From contig NC_134710.1 of the NCBI RefSeq assembly GCF_043290135.1, positions 203,878,192 through 203,942,191 on the forward strand: a stretch of 64,000 nt of DNA, given 5' to 3'. Below, one piece after another: positions 31,841 through 43,956 of this stretch (within the stretch, counting starts at the first letter, position 1; each line of letters opens with the position of its first letter). The position numbers and the translations under genes are program-made. The notes under the pieces were generated by a model, which was given only the letters and a program-made list of their open reading frames with translations, ran no database searches and was not told the origin of the DNA. The stretch comes from Rhipicephalus microplus. Taxonomy: Eukaryota; Arthropoda; Arachnida; Ixodida; Ixodidae.

Positions 31841-32916
31841 AAGAAAATAAATATATTTTGCTGTATTTATTCTTGATTGATGCTTGCAAGTTGTGGACCA
31901 GAAGGATATTTAGGATGTATGAGGGTTTTTGTAACACTGCCATCACCAGCTTCACAGGTCAGCCAATATAATCATAGCTTGAAAAAGAAAGTCAAGCCAT
32001 CTTGGGCTATAGCGTATGCCCCAGTTTTGTCTCATAGCTACAACAATGAACGCAGTGAATGCTGAGGCTCATGAAGGACTGAAATTTGCATTTCAATACA
32101 TGTCTTGTGGCTCAAACTGCATAAGCGGCACAACAAATTGGTACTGCTCGTCACTGCAAATCTAGTTATTCAGCTTGCCATAGCTGGCAAAATAACCTCT
32201 TCAGCAAAAAGTAGAACTTGTGAACCACACATCAGCAATCTTTAAAGACGAAGAACCAACAGATTGGGTGACTCTCTGAATTCTCGTCCACAGTAAGGAT
32301 GGCTTACTTCGTGTTTGGTGGAACCAAGGACGGCAAACCAGTGGTTCAGACGTATTATTTTCCCATTATGTACCTACAAACCATCGAGAATGAACTTGCT
32401 GTAGCAATATGATGGCAACTCGGGATTTCAACCATTTGGCCTTAGACGAAGCCAGCGTATGATAATGCTCCTCAGTGACTCCGTACTGGCATTATCACTT
32501 CTTACATCTGCCATCGCAAGTTTTCTCAGCTAGCGAGGTGGCTCAAAACACCTTGCAAGAATTATTTTGAATGCTTTGAAGCTGTGCTCTCTTAGGTTGA
32601 CGATGTGATAATATGACAAAACACACAATAACAGTCATCTTTAGGCGGGCATTGAATGTCAGGTTGAGAACAAAATTAGTGTTCGGCTCAAAGCAAATAA
32701 ATTTACTTGGTAACACTATCAGCTCAGGCGCGACTTACCTGATGTCTACATTGGGTTGATTTGGCCTAATCAAGTGTCAGTGTTATGCCGGCTCCAGTAT
32801 AAGTAAGTACGGTGTGTGAAGGTTATTCGGCTTTGTAAACTACGGTCAAAATACGTATCGTTGAACACAAAGTTTGCGTGATCTCCAGAATGTGGGGAAG
32901 CGATGGAAATATAAAA
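31841..32916. other. Unassigned stretch with one short protein-like frame
   Basis: The + frame at 32299-32412 starts ATG after CCACAGTAAGG and reads MAYFVFGGTKDGKPVVQTYY. It is 37 codons long and only faintly like a kelch blade. Nothing else recognised. Confidence 0.3.
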
Positions 32917-33306
32917 TAAGGTACAGTCACACCGAACGCGGCGCAGCAAAGCGAGATTTTCGAAGCGCTTCAGACCGAACCTGTTCAGACCGCATGCCTC
33001 CTTCATCTGGCCGCGCGGCAGAAGAGGCGGGCATCTCGCGATTTTGCGCACGTGTCGCTTTGACGTGTCAGTACTTCTCCCAAACGTACACCCGCACCAC
33101 CATCCCACCTCGGCTGCGTGGCATTCTGATTAACTGCGGAAAAGCGGCGCGCCTCAGCAGGCGCCAAAAAAAATGCTCCGATAGCGATCGCCCTTGCCGC
33201 CTGATTTTTCTCCCGCTTTCGCCGCCTGGAGGGGAGGTTTGTTCCGCTTTCCTCGTTGCCGCTTCGCCACTTTGGCCACCCCGCCTTCAGTGTGAACGAG
33301 CCTTTA
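32917..33306. repeat. GC-rich MITE-like element (copy 1)
   Basis: A GC-rich block in AT-rich surroundings. The left end is TAAGGTACAGTCACACCGAA. The right end is GTGTGAACGAGCCTTTA, whose reverse complement TAAAGGCTCGTTCACAC mirrors the left end. The long frames on both strands (142-151 codons) are a by-product of GC content. It shares end type with 40756-41489. Confidence 0.5.
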
Positions 33307-33764
33307 CTGTGCCACCAACCATCGCATAACGTGGTGTTGAGGCTATCAATTGTTTCCTCGGTGATTAGCTCTACAAACACACCATTGGTGAAACACATCT
33401 CGGAGGCCACGTCCGAAAGCTTGAACACCACATCTTGTGATCGTTAGTGGCGCCATAAGAGCCATCCGTTCGTGAATTCAGGATTGATTCGTCGTTCCGC
33501 CAAACGCTGCAAATCTCGAAAACAATTGCGGTGAACAGTACATACACACTTTTCTTTATGAGCTATAAAACAACCTTGCTTCAAGGGCTACACTTCAAGG
33601 GCAACGCTATGGAAGTAATGTGATAATTACTCAAGAAAATGCGTTAGTTCACGCTTCTCGTGTTTGGCTTTTACGATTAATCCAGGCCGTGTGCGGCCGG
33701 AGGTGGTCACAGAGACCTGGATGAAAAAAAGAGGGAAGACACTAAGTGATTTGCAACAACCTAT
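33307..33764. other. Unassigned stretch
   Basis: No recognisable feature. Confidence 0.35.
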
Positions 33765-33915
33765 TGCCAGCTGACCCGGAAGCCGCGTGATAGAGCCATG
33801 GCTGGCACATTTTCATTGGAAGCGGAAGTTCTTAAAGCCCCAGGTGGTCGAAATTTCTTGTGGCCTCCACTACGGCGCATCTCATAACCAATCCTTTGTT
33901 TTAGGAGGTCAAGCT
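33765..33915 (+). mobile_element. Degenerate Ruka-like SINE fragment
   Basis: GCTGACCCGGAAGCCGCGTG and CTTAAAGCCCCAGGTGGTCG match the head and body of the other SINE copies, with a block missing between (the CGGCTGCATTT..GTAGGCCCG region). Confidence 0.7.
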
Positions 33916-34017
33916 CAAAGAATGACTAAGAACCTACTGTGCAGTTCCCGTAAACAGTGCTTCATATCTCCTTCTGTGAAGTATTCTTGTATTTGATGAT
34001 AAATAATGCTCTTCCAT

Positions 34018-34215
34018 AATCAGCCTCGCTACGTCAACGGCAGAAAAAAAGCCTCTCCCATGCTCCGCAAGTCAACTACGTCCTGTGCTTGCTGCTGCCA
34101 CTTTTTACCCGCAAACTTTGTCATCTCATCAGCACATCTAACTCTCTCTCCTTCACCCGCTTGCTTTTCTTAAAACCCAGTCCGTGATCTTTATTGGTCA
34201 GTAGATATCCTGCAT
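34018..34215 (-). mobile_element. RTE LINE 3'-end fragment
   Basis: AATCAGCCTCGCTACGTCAA, AAGCCTCTCCCATGCTCCGC and TGCCACTTTTTACCCGCAAA on + match the 3' end of the RTE at 37.17-37.35 kb (CAACCTGACTACGTCCACTG etc.). It is 5'-truncated and has lost its ATC-repeat tail. Confidence 0.85.
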
Positions 34216-34259
34216 CAATAGTCAATCAATGTTCTTTTCAATCATGGCATGAACTGTGT

Positions 34260-34560
34260 GTTGGAGTTTAATGTATCGAGTCTGCCTGGAATTTACAGGA
34301 ATTTATTTAAGGTTACAGGAATTCGTCGCATATCTAGAGAGCAGCAAGGAGCTACGAACTTAGCGGGAAGAGCCGAGAACGAGCTGTTGGCGCTATGACG
34401 TTGATTCTGGTGCCGGTTTGTGCTGCCCGTTTTCAACGTCTCTATACCTTCTGCTTAAGAACTACCTGTCGCCAATAAACCCCGTTGGACATGCTTTAAG
34501 CGCTCTCTCTCTTGTGTCGGGTCCACGAGCTTAGCTACACAGAGAAATACGGCACCGGGA
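34260..34560 (+). repeat. Possible LTR fragment
   Basis: CGCCAATAAACCCCGTTGG near 34468-34486 is a polyadenylation-type block. GGTCCACGAGCTTAGCTACA then CACCGGGAGCAACGG could be an LTR end and leader. No partner LTR was seen and the left end is not defined. Confidence 0.25.
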
Positions 34561-35621
34561 GCAACGGCATAGAGGAAATAAGTGACGTCCAGTGCACCAT
34601 CAAGTTGATTGCTTGTTATGTTAAAAAATGTCCTTGCTTTCTTCCGCGTTGAATCCCAAAAGCACTAGTGTGGCTAAAGCGTTTATTATTATATGACAAT
34701 GGAGTGTGATACTGGCACCTGGTGGAACGCCATGGAAATCAACGTATTTGATCCAAACGCCACTCGGATGTTGGCCAGCAGAATATCATCTGTTTGAATG
34801 TCAAACAGCATCAGCCGTCAACTCTGCAGAAAGACCTGACTTCTGTTTAAAGTTGTGACTTTGACTTAGCTCGGATAGGCTCGATTATGCCAGCGGAGGC
34901 TTGTTACACCTGGTTATACTTGTTTACCCTCGTAGCCAAAGCACATGTGCTTCGACTACGATGGTAAACTCAGCTACAACTTTTGACAGTTTCCTGAGCC
35001 GACGCCGAAGTCGAAGACGAGATGTCTATTACTACTTCTAAAGTTCGTCGCTGTCGTCCAACTGCATCCTCCTCCAGATGTTTGGCTCGTCGAAGTTCCT
35101 GTTCATCACTCGTTTCAGCCTGCCACTTTGCGCGCTGGTACTAACCTTTTCATTTTGCACTCATTTGCAAGCCGGGTGACTTCCAAAGAATTATCTGAGG
35201 CATCTTGTAGTTTTAGCCGCTTGAGCTCCGCAGGCAACACCGGCGCAGATGAACCAGCTTAGCCGCTCCGTCGTTTTATTGCATGACCATGGCTGAAGCA
35301 CTGGACTGAACCACTTGGCCACTGACCCGGCGTGTCAGAGAGAGTGGTGTGTCACATGGCTGCCAATCACGTGATTATGTTTCACAAGGCAGCGTTTGTC
35401 GTCTTCGCAGTGGTCGGAGCAGTGGTGGTGGGTCGCGGCTAGTCAGTCGGCATGCGTTCCTGGCTTCAAGGCCAACACAAAAGCAAAGATATACGGTGAA
35501 ACACGCGCGACTAGGCGAATATAACATTTGCTTCAAAATAGAGTGCCTGATGGAAAGGTAAATTCGTGCTCCAATGGAAAATTCTATTTGTCGTGCACTT
35601 CTTTATTATAATTGTCGCGGT
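34561..35621. other. Unassigned stretch
   Basis: No clear feature. GAACCACTTGGCCACTGACC near 35308 on + could be another worn tRNA-like piece. Confidence 0.3.
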
Positions 35622-35842
35622 TAAATTTCAAAGAATACTATATGATTATGAAAGACGCTGTAATAGAGGGCTCCGCAAATTTTGACCACCGCCTGGAGTT
35701 ATTCAAGGTGCACCCAAATCTAATCACGCGGGCCTCCAGCTATTCCACCTCGACCAATCATGCGGCCGCCGCAGCTGGAATTCGACCCTGCGACCTGCGG
35801 GTTAACAGCCAAGTGCGTTATAGAGGCCGCCGTGGTGGGCAG
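35622..35842 (-). mobile_element. tRNA-derived SINE, Ruka-like (copy 3)
   Basis: On + it shows AGAGGGCTCCGCAAATTTTG, AAGGTGCACCCAAATC and the head complement GGCCGCCGTGGTGGGC. It is an older copy with several substitutions and an altered tail. Confidence 0.85.
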
Positions 35843-37131
35843 TTATAGAATCACTCTATTAGGATAGGCAAAATATACCAACTTTTTCTGCAGAATAGTA
35901 TAAGAAGCATGAAAACGTGGTCCACAATTTTCAATTCATAGACATTAAGTCAACATAGACCAAATTTATATACTTTCACTAGCGTAGTGGAAAACTAAGA
36001 AGTGTGACTGTGTTGTGCATAGTTTCATATACTACAAATTTAAATATAAAAACAGGCATTACGTTTCCACATTTATTTCTGCTTTATATAAAAAATCTAA
36101 TGATGGCTGGAGGCACCAGGCTAGTGACTTGCTGCGGGGCTGCTCCTGTTAAGCCGGAGCAGCCATGAACAATGGTATCTGAAAAAACAGGACGGGACTT
36201 TACACAAGAAAACAGCATTATAGAAATAGTTTCCAAAACTCTGCATATTAAGGACCTGAACAGAAATGAGAAACACTAAGAACAAAAAATACAAAGAGAC
36301 AGGCAAAACTGCAATGCATTTTTCCTTAATGAGCAAAAGACAACTTGCATTAGCTACTTTTCTAACCTGTCACTTAGTGCCAAAATCACAGCACAACATT
36401 ATGTCACCCTTTAAAAAAAATGGTTTAGGCTCTATTGCGTGGGTGTCCCTCACCTCTTTTCCTCCATCTTCTTGTCCAACTAAAAGAAGGGCAGAAGCGA
36501 GTGCCTTGTTGACAAAGTGAACGGGCGCTCAAGACGTTCCCATTACGAGTGGCCAGTGACACACCACTAGGGCACCTCCGTTTTTCTGAGAGTGGCTGTC
36601 AGCTGAAATGACAAGGCGGGCGACTGGATCTGGAATGCTAGGAATAACCAACACACGCAGACTGCTTGTTTCAATTTGAAACATCTTTAGCTGCAACACA
36701 ACGTTGCTCTACACGCATATGGCACGAGAATTTTGCAGCAAATAATTTCTGAAAGAAAACGAATTTTTCCGTCATTGTAGAAGGGAAGATCATTTTGAGG
36801 AGGCACAGGATACATGCAGAAATGGAAGCACTTTCTTTTTTTTGTATAATTGCTTCAAAGTTTTCTCACAGAGTAAGCCTGTATTTGCATTGGAACATTG
36901 CGACACACAAGCACATCTTCCGGAAGTCAGAAGCAAGAACCACCACCTATTCTTAAGGAGTTGCTTAAACGCACGCAAGTGCAAGCGTTCAAACCACATC
37001 CGGCGTTCACTGATACCTTCTACGTTGTGACTATAAATGTTGTATTCTAGAATCTCTGGCGTACGTAGCGAGTATAAAGCACAGAGAATCCCGGCCTCCT
37101 CAATTTTTCGGTTAGTTTTTTTTTTGCCAAA
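35843..37131. other. Unassigned stretch
   Basis: No recognised gene or repeat. A T-run at 36835-36843 and another just before the ATC array are the only simple features. Confidence 0.35.
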
Positions 37132-37132
37132 G

Positions 37133-37163
<31 letters not shown>

Positions 37164-37179
37164 GTCATCATAATCATCA
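37132..37179. repeat. (ATC)n array, RTE 3' tail
   Basis: About 13 CAT/ATC trinucleotide units, the last few imperfect, directly at the 3' end of the RTE. The Asp-repeat and His-repeat frames are translations of it. Confidence 0.95.
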
Positions 37180-37518
37180 ACCTGACTACGTCCACTGCAA
37201 AGCAAAAGCCTCTCCCACGGTCCGACAATCAACCCGCTCTTGTGGTTCCGTTGCCACGTTGTACCCGCAAACTGTTTAATCTCATCGGCCCACCTAGCTC
37301 TCTGTCTCCCCTACGTGTGTTTTCATTCTCTGGGAATCCAGTCAGTTACCCTTAATGACCACCGATTACCCTGCCTACGTACAACGTGTCCGGCCCATGT
37401 CCATTTCTTCTTCTTAATTTCAACTATGATATCAAGCTTTCACCTCAGTTTGTTCCTTGACCCACTCTGCTCTCTTCTTGTCTGTTAAGGTTACACCTAT
37501 CATTTCCCTTTCCATCGC

Positions 37519-38700
37519 TCACTGTAACGTCCTGAATATAAGTTGAAGCCTCTTTGTAAGCCTCCAGGTTTCTGCTCCATAGGTAAATACTGGCAAGATG
37601 CAACTGTTATAAACCTTCCTCTTGATGGAGAGTGGTGATATACCTGTCATGATTTGAGAGGGCTTGCAAAATGTGCTCCACCCCAATCTTATTGTTCTAG
37701 TTACTTCAATTTCGTGGTTCGTCTCCACGCTTATTGCCTGTTTTAAGTAGACACACTTCTTAACAACTGCCAGCGCCTCTCCTTGTATCACAAAGTGCTG
37801 TTTTCTGCCCAAATTGTTGCATATTACTTCTGTTTTGCGCATAATTATTTTCAGACCTACTTTTCTGCTTTTCGCGTCCAGTTCAGTAATCATGAAATGT
37901 AATTCGTCTCCTGAATTACTCATCAAGGTAATGTCATCAGTGAATCGCATGTTACTATGGTACTCTCTATTAACTCTTATTCCTAACTCTTCCGAATCTA
38001 GGGTCCTGAATGCCTCATGTAAACACGCAGTGAACAGCATTGGAGAGATCGTGTCTCCCTGCCTTACACCCTTTATTATTGGGATTCTTTCAATTTCTTT
38101 ATGGAGAACTATGGTGGCTGTGGGTCCTCTGTAGATTTCTCTCTGTTAGTTTACGTAGGGTTCATTGATGCCCTGATTCCTTAGCACCTGCATTACTGTT
38201 GATGTCTCGACTGAGTCAAACGCCTTCCTGTAGTCTATAAAAGCTATGTATAGAGGTTGGTCGTATTCAGCGCATTTTTTCATACCTGATTGATGATAGA
38301 AATATGGTATCTTGCGGTGTAGCCGGTACGAATTCCTTCTTTGTCTTTTGGCTGATTGAACCCTAATATTGTCTTATGTCTATTAGCTATTATTTTTGTA
38401 AATATTTTGTAGAGAACAGAGAGTAAGCTGATTGGCTTGTATTTTTCAAGTCCTTGATGTCTTCTTTCTTATGGATTAAAATGATGCTGGCGTTCTTCCA
38501 AGATTCTGGTACTCTTTCCGTCAAAATACACTTCGTATATAAGATGGGTAATTTTTCTAACACGATTTCTCCGCCATCTTTCAGGAGGTCTGTTGTTTAT
38601 TTATCCCCACCAGCGGCTTTGCCTCTTTGCATTTCTTCTAGCGCTTCTAGGATGTCCAGCTACCTTGGACTATTATAGTTTCTCCCAATACCATCCTGGT
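37519..38700 (-). pseudogene. RTE reverse transcriptase
   Basis: In order on -: KAAGGDK and LLKDGGEIVLEKLP (about 38600), KPISLLSVLYKIFTKIIANR (about 38430), FIDYRKAFDSVET (about 38230), KGVRQGDTISPMLF (about 38070). The 173-codon open frame at 38040-37519 follows, with RFTDDITLMSNSG, where the catalytic YADD is FTDD (37931-37942), GLKIIMRKTEVI, and PVFTYGAETWRLT. A stop near 38150 and shifts near 38320 and 38590 break the frame. The Ala-to-Thr change in the catalytic box is unusual. Confidence 0.9.
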
Positions 38701-39129
38701 TCTTTTGGCGTTCGAACATACCTCTGTAGAACTTCTCTGCCGTTTCGACTATGCTATCCATATTAGTTACGACACTGCCTTCCTTGCTTCTCTATGCATT
38801 CATTCACTGTTTGCCTATGCGCAGGTCTGCCTTTGCAGCTTTTAGGCTTCTGCGGTTTTTTACCGCCTGCTCAAATAATTCCATGTTATACTTCCTGATG
38901 TCGGCTAGTTTACGCATATTGATTAACTTGGAAAGCTTTACTCACTCTATTTTGTCGGTTGCATTGGAGGCTTTCTTTATCTGTCGCCTGTTCATAAGAT
39001 TCTTTTGTCTCCTGAGATAGTTTGCTAGTTTCCCGTCTAGTGACTGAACCTCCAACTTCAATTTCACGCTCTTTGATGGCACTAGTAATATTATCATTCA
39101 ATGAGTCAACGCTCACGTCGATTATCGCA

Positions 39130-39830
39130 TTTAGTGTCTCGAATTATTCTAAAGCAAAACTCTGAATTCCTGTATTTTTCCTCTCACCGCCAGTTCATTA
39201 TTTGGCTTTTTGCGTATCAGGTTTTGTCTTTGCTTTTTAAATCTAGGTGTGTACGAGCTTTTACCATTGTGTAGTCACTTCATCTAACTTGCCAACTACT
39301 TCTACATCTTGTACATTGTCTGAGTGCGCACACAGAATCAAGTCAATTTGATTTTTATTTTCACCATTAGGACTTCACCACGTAAACTTACAATTAGCCC
39401 GTTTACTTAAGAAAGTGTTCATAATCCGTAAATTGTTGCATTCTGCGAACTCTACAAATCACTCCAGTCTCGAATTTCTAAAGCCTATGCCATATTCTCC
39501 CACTGCATGATCTCCGGCCTGTTTCTTGCCTACTTCGGCATTAAAGTCGCCCATAAAATTAGTATACTGAGTCTTTACTTTATTAATGGCTGACTCTGCG
39601 TCTTCATAAAAGCGTTCAACCGAATGATCATCAGGGCTCAATCTAGGCGCGTAGGCCAGTACCACCTTTGACTTGTACCTTTTGTCAACCTAAATATATT
39701 ACTTGCCACCCTCTCACTGATGCTATAGTATTCTTCTATGCAGCCAGTGATATTCTTCTGATACTTGTGGTGCGCATGCCATAAAATACGCATCAAAAAC
39801 GACAATGAACCACGTCTACCCGCCAAATGG
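39130..39830 (-). pseudogene. RTE endonuclease domain
   Basis: The minus frame at 39665-39459 reads VLAYAPRLSPDD, ERFYEDAESAI, NFMGDFNAEVGKK and VGEYGIGFRNSR, the standard RTE endonuclease region with the GDxNAxVG metal-binding motif. The preceding frame 39826-39638 gives YQKNITGC and SERVASNIFRL. The C-terminal part (SDH region, below 39400) is blurred by shifts: VNLRGEV... is not clearly readable. Confidence 0.85.
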
Positions 39831-39840
39831 CGCTTGAGAT

Positions 39841-40755
39841 AAAGGAGGTGCCCTCTCCCTCCCGAGAAAAGATTGTGTGCATACCTTCCTAGCTATAATT
39901 ATCACACATGGCTCCTACATTTCACATAAACTCACTCGATTCTGTTGTAACACAGAAACTCATCGCAGATGTAAGCACAATACGAAAACAGTGGACAGAA
40001 ACGAGGAGAAAAGACTGCGCGGCGGTGGAGCCAACCACGCGCACCATGAATATTGTAGCCGAAAAAATTTTACTTCGCAATTAGGCAAGTGCAATTTAAC
40101 CCTCTTCTGCGTACATGCTGGGACCATCAAGCCTTGTGTGCATCTTGAACTACCATGTTTGAATAATCGAATTTTTATGTTTAGTGCGCCTAGGTGCTCT
40201 ACACCCAGACTTTTACGTTTCTACGCACGGGTGCAGGCTGGACACTCAATACTGATGCATATTTAGGGCTTACAAGAAAGCGCATCTAAAAATGGCAACG
40301 TGTACTTTCAGCAGTGCAGAAATAATATGCGATTAGCAAACAAGCCCCCGCGATATGCAACTGCATCGCCAATATTAGGAAGCTTGTAAGTACAACAACT
40401 GGGGAAGGGTTTAACCAATAGGCACTTAAGTTTGACACCTACAAGAGCTCTGCGGACGAAGACTACCTTAGGAAATGACTGGTAGCCTACTTCTGTAGAG
40501 CTGCTGCAGATGTCCGGCTGAAGCCTATAACTAGTGCATATGAGAGCTGTGCCCTCATTATTAACAGGTGATTGTTATCCTTGTCTGTAGATATATGAAT
40601 ATTAGCACCCCCTAACGTGATTTTGAGCACTGATCTTCCCTGTACAATCTTGTCACCCAAACGAAGATGCGCGCACTTTCTTAAATTCAAAAGCAGACAA
40701 CGAACACCAAGAGACGCGGTATACCACCACCGGCCACTGTCTTCCACTGTCGCAC
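39841..40755. other. Unassigned stretch
   Basis: No recognised gene. A 129-codon + frame has no domain signs. Confidence 0.35.
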
Positions 40756-41489
40756 TAATGGCGCGTTCACACTTGAGAGTTGAAGAAAAATGAAAACGCC
40801 AGAGCGGCCGGAAAACCCCAACCGCGCGCGTCAAAGATGTTCACATTTTTTTCTGCCCCATCCCGCCACCGCTGCCGTCGATACCTTGACAATTATTTTG
40901 ATTTCGCCTGCTTTCTGAAAAAATAAGTTCGTACCAAATTCTATTTATTCACGCAAAGTAGTGATAAGGAAACAGCTAGCACCGTTTCAAACGTTGTTTG
41001 GGAGATAAGGCAGTAGAAACGACACGAGCGAACGCTGTGGCAGTGGCGGCGGTGCATTCAGCTGGCTGTACACAAACGGGAAAAACATTGGCACATGCCG
41101 ACTCGCTGCCGCTGCACTGTCTATTTTCAGGGTGCTCGGCGATGGTAATCCAAATCAGGCTCTCGATGAGTGCGTCCTCTTTGACGCCATCAAGCTTCGT
41201 CGTGCTGCACGGGTAGTTTTTGATTTTAGCCGGTGCGAGCCACCACCTCATGTGTCGCCATGTTGAATCTGCGGCTGGCTGGTTAGGTCACGCGGTTTGA
41301 TCTAGCGCAGCCAAGGCTGTGAAGTGGAAACCGGATCCGGTTGCGCGTGTAGGAAAAATTGTGCTCGGACCAAGTTTTGCGCACGGGCACGCAGCGTTGT
41401 TTTCGGCCACTTGGGTGGCAAAACGAGCCAGTTTTCAGCGAGTTTCGCAGGTTTCGCTCTTTTTTAGGCCAAGTATGAACGCCCCTTTA
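40756..41489. repeat. GC-rich MITE-like element (copy 2)
   Basis: The left end is TAATGGCGCGTTCACACTTG. The right end is CCAAGTATGAACGCCCCTTTA, reverse complement TAAAGGGGCGTTCATACTTGG, so the ends are inverted repeats of about 18 bp. TA on each side would be a plausible target duplication. The minus frame at 41251-40976 has KEDALIESLIWITIAEHPE, a possible captured or domesticated coding piece. A relative lies at 32917-33306. Confidence 0.5.
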
Positions 41490-41928
41490 CAGCAATACGC
41501 GGCACCAAAGCACACAGCGCCTTTAAAAGTCACTAAATGCCAGTCAAGTGATATGACACAACCTGTGGCGTCTTCATCCCGGAAGCGTATCAAAACGTGT
41601 TAAGTAGGATCAAGTGACCTTCACAGAGGTTTTAACTCTGTTTTTCTACTTCTACCTTTAAATAGCAGTCAAATTGATACCTGAAGAGCGGCAGGTTGCT
41701 TTTACTCTTCTTCTGACTTTTTTTTAGACAGTAATATTCTGAGCACACTCATACAGTAGATATTCTTGAGGAAGCACAAGGCTGATACTGTTAGCCCTTT
41801 CAATAAATGCTGTGCAATACAGATGAACAAAGTGTCATTTCGACTATATAGACAGAAACTCTGTCATCCTGTGCAAAAGTTTTGCTCAAGTAAACAATTT
41901 ATGCGTTCCTTTAAGCCATTACGACTTC
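41490..41928. other. Unassigned stretch
   Basis: No recognised feature before the LTR. Confidence 0.35.
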
Positions 41929-42079
41929 TGTAGAAAGGTTTATTGTGCGAACCTAACGGGCAGGAGGAAAATTCAAGATTTCGACAGGACGAGGAGATGG
42001 TGGTGCTCTACCACGGATCTCATGGTGCCTTACTCTGCGCTTAGGCTTGTTGTTCCCTGGTGTTGTCATCATTCCTTCA
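41929..42079 (-). repeat. 3' LTR of the 5.2-kb Gypsy
   Basis: 151 bp: TGTAGAAAGGTTTATTGTGC to GTGTTGTCATCATTCCTTCA. The reversed AATAAA (TTTATT) near its + left end serves the minus-strand transcript. It pairs with 47001-47149. Confidence 0.9.
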
Positions 42080-42447
42080 TTAGAATTGCTCCCGTCGAGA
42101 AAGATGAAGCCATCCTGGCGATCTATAACAGGTGGGAACGAGCGGGTTGAAGTAGGGCTTCAAGCGGTCCACGTGAACAATATCGTGTCCACGCCGACGA
42201 TGGTCACCGAGTGGCGTGAGTGGTTCAATGGCGTAATTGACGGGACGGGCAATGTGCGCTCTACCTCACGGTATGCATCATGGTTATTTGAAAGTACCTT
42301 GGTAGACAAACCAGGTGCACAGGGTGGTGCATACAGCCATACAAGGGTTCCAGGGGCGAACTTTGCGGCAGGAGGGCGGTCATCATCGTAGGCCTTTTTC
42401 TGGCGTTGCTGGTCAGCCGTAGTTAACTGCTTCGCTATTTGGCCGCA

Positions 42448-43160
42448 TTATTCGGCGTGACGGGTGGCTTCGGACATGGTCGTGCACTCAGATACATCTG
42501 GTGCGTATGGCAGCAAAGTGTCAATTGTGTGCGATGGTTTACGTCCGTATAGGAAGAAGAACAGGGAAAAGCCGGTGGTGCCTTGGGTAGCGCTGTTATA
42601 CGCGTAGGTCGCAAACGGAAGTACCAGGTCCCAGTTCTTTTGGCCAGATTCCACATGCGTCACGAGCATGTCACCCGGGGTCCGATTAAACCGCTCAGTC
42701 AGGCCATTCGTCTGAAGGTGGTAAGCAGTACTCATCTGGTGTACAATATGGCACTGACGGAGAAGTGCTTGGATTAGGTCGGATCGAAATACACGGCCCT
42801 GGTCACTGAGGTGCTCGCGAGGAGGACTTTGACGCAACACAAACCGATGGAGGATGAAAGATGCGACGTCCTGAGCGGTCGCCGTAGGAAGAGCAGTGGT
42901 TTCGGGGTACCATGTCAAGTGATCTACAGCGATAGCCCACCAGTTACTTGCTGTGGTCAATGCCAGTAGTCCATAAAGGTCAATTCTGACGCGATCGAAT
43001 GAGTGGTCGGGGCACGCAAGCGGCTGTAGTGGAGCTGCTCCTAGATTTGGTGGCTGTTGCCATCGCTGACACTCGTGGCAGCCGCGAATGAACTGTTGAA
43101 CAAAAGTCAACGACCCACGCCAGTAGTACCGCCTCCTTAAATGTTCGTAGGTCTTGAAGA
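42448..43160 (-). pseudogene. Integrase of the 5.2-kb Gypsy
   Basis: The 220-codon open minus frame (43110-42448) begins within the zinc domain (CHECQRW). It has D44 (RIDLYGLL), D103 (LSDQGRVF) and E139 (NGLTERFN), with 35 residues between D103 and E139, so the DDE core is present. It ends at a stop after the NSATQGTTGFSLFFFLYGRK region; the C-terminal domain continues out of frame to about 42090. The His half of the zinc finger lies upstream in another frame. Confidence 0.9.
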
Positions 43161-43438
43161 CACCAGCGTGAGCGCCTTGCAGGTCAGAATGAAATGATGC
43201 ACAGATTGTAGAGCATAGCTTTCGGGGAATAACGAGCAGCTACTTCCTGCCGTCTGGTGAGTAATTGCGCCGGTACAAGAGACCACCTCGGATGGCGAAT
43301 GCGAAGCCTGGCGTCACTTTGCTCGAGTGATTGGAAGCGTTGGTACCCCAGATAAAACCTCCAGAAGCGAAGTTATCCATGGATCGTCGCGCTGTGCAGA
43401 GGACATTGTGTCGATGTCAAAAGCTGATAGCGCGTGGT

Positions 43439-43870
43439 CTATAGAAGATATAGAGGCAGCCTCAGTGGACAGTGGTGATCGTGATGCGCATCAGCATCGG
43501 CATGTTGGCGGCTGGAACAGTACACGACGCGGATCTCATACTCTTGAAGTCGCAGAGTCCAACAAGCAAGGCGACCTGATGGATCCATCAGCGACGACAA
43601 CCAACATAAGGCATGATAGTTTGTAACTACAGCAAACGTGCAGCCATATAAGTATGGACGAAACTTTACAATCGCCAAACGTATGGCTAAGCACTCTTTT
43701 TTGGTAGCACTATAGTTTACCTCAGCCTTGTTGTGCGTTTTGCTGGCGTAGGCGACGACATACTCAGAGGATCCAGGCTAGCGTTGAGCGAGAACTGCAC
43801 CGAGACCGACACCGCTGGTGTCTGTATGAATCCAGTTGCAGCCATGGAATCATAGTGGTGCAGAATAAAC
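43439..43870 (-). pseudogene. RNase H of the 5.2-kb Gypsy
   Basis: On -: WIHTDTSGVGLGAVLAQR (catalytic Asp kept), [20 protein letters not shown] and KKECLA, then [20 protein letters not shown]. The open frame 43678-43439 covers the last part. TDHHALCWL is changed to TNYHALCWL, removing the conserved Asp. Confidence 0.88.
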
Positions 43871-43956
43871 GGTGATGTCAGGAGACGGCGAATAGTGGTA
43901 AATGCGTGATCACACTCGAAAGACCATAACGATATGTCATTGGCACTGCTTAAAAG

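Larger units (their letters stand above)
37132..39840 (-). mobile_element. RTE-clade LINE, endonuclease to 3' end
   Basis: Minus-strand LINE with an apurinic-type endonuclease, RT, and a 3' end in an ATC/GAT trinucleotide array (37132-37179). That simple 3' repeat and the motif set (FIDYRKAFDSVE, KGVRQGDTISPML, YGAETW) are typical of RTE elements. It is truncated or worn at its 5' end near 39840. Several stops and shifts, but the RT centre is readable over long stretches, so it is younger than the + LINE at 3.5-8.1 kb. Confidence 0.9.

Noticed and set aside
32299..32412. Kelch-like MAYFVFGGTKDGK frame
   Set aside because: Only one faint blade and a stop after 37 codons; a real kelch exon would show the paired Gly-Gly and the later Tyr/Trp positions.
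33003..33431. 142-codon minus and 151-codon plus frames
   Set aside because: Both lie in the same GC-rich MITE-like element, where stops are rare in all frames; no domain match.
37037..37279. Poly-His and poly-Asp frames
   Set aside because: Translation of the ATC array at the RTE 3' end.
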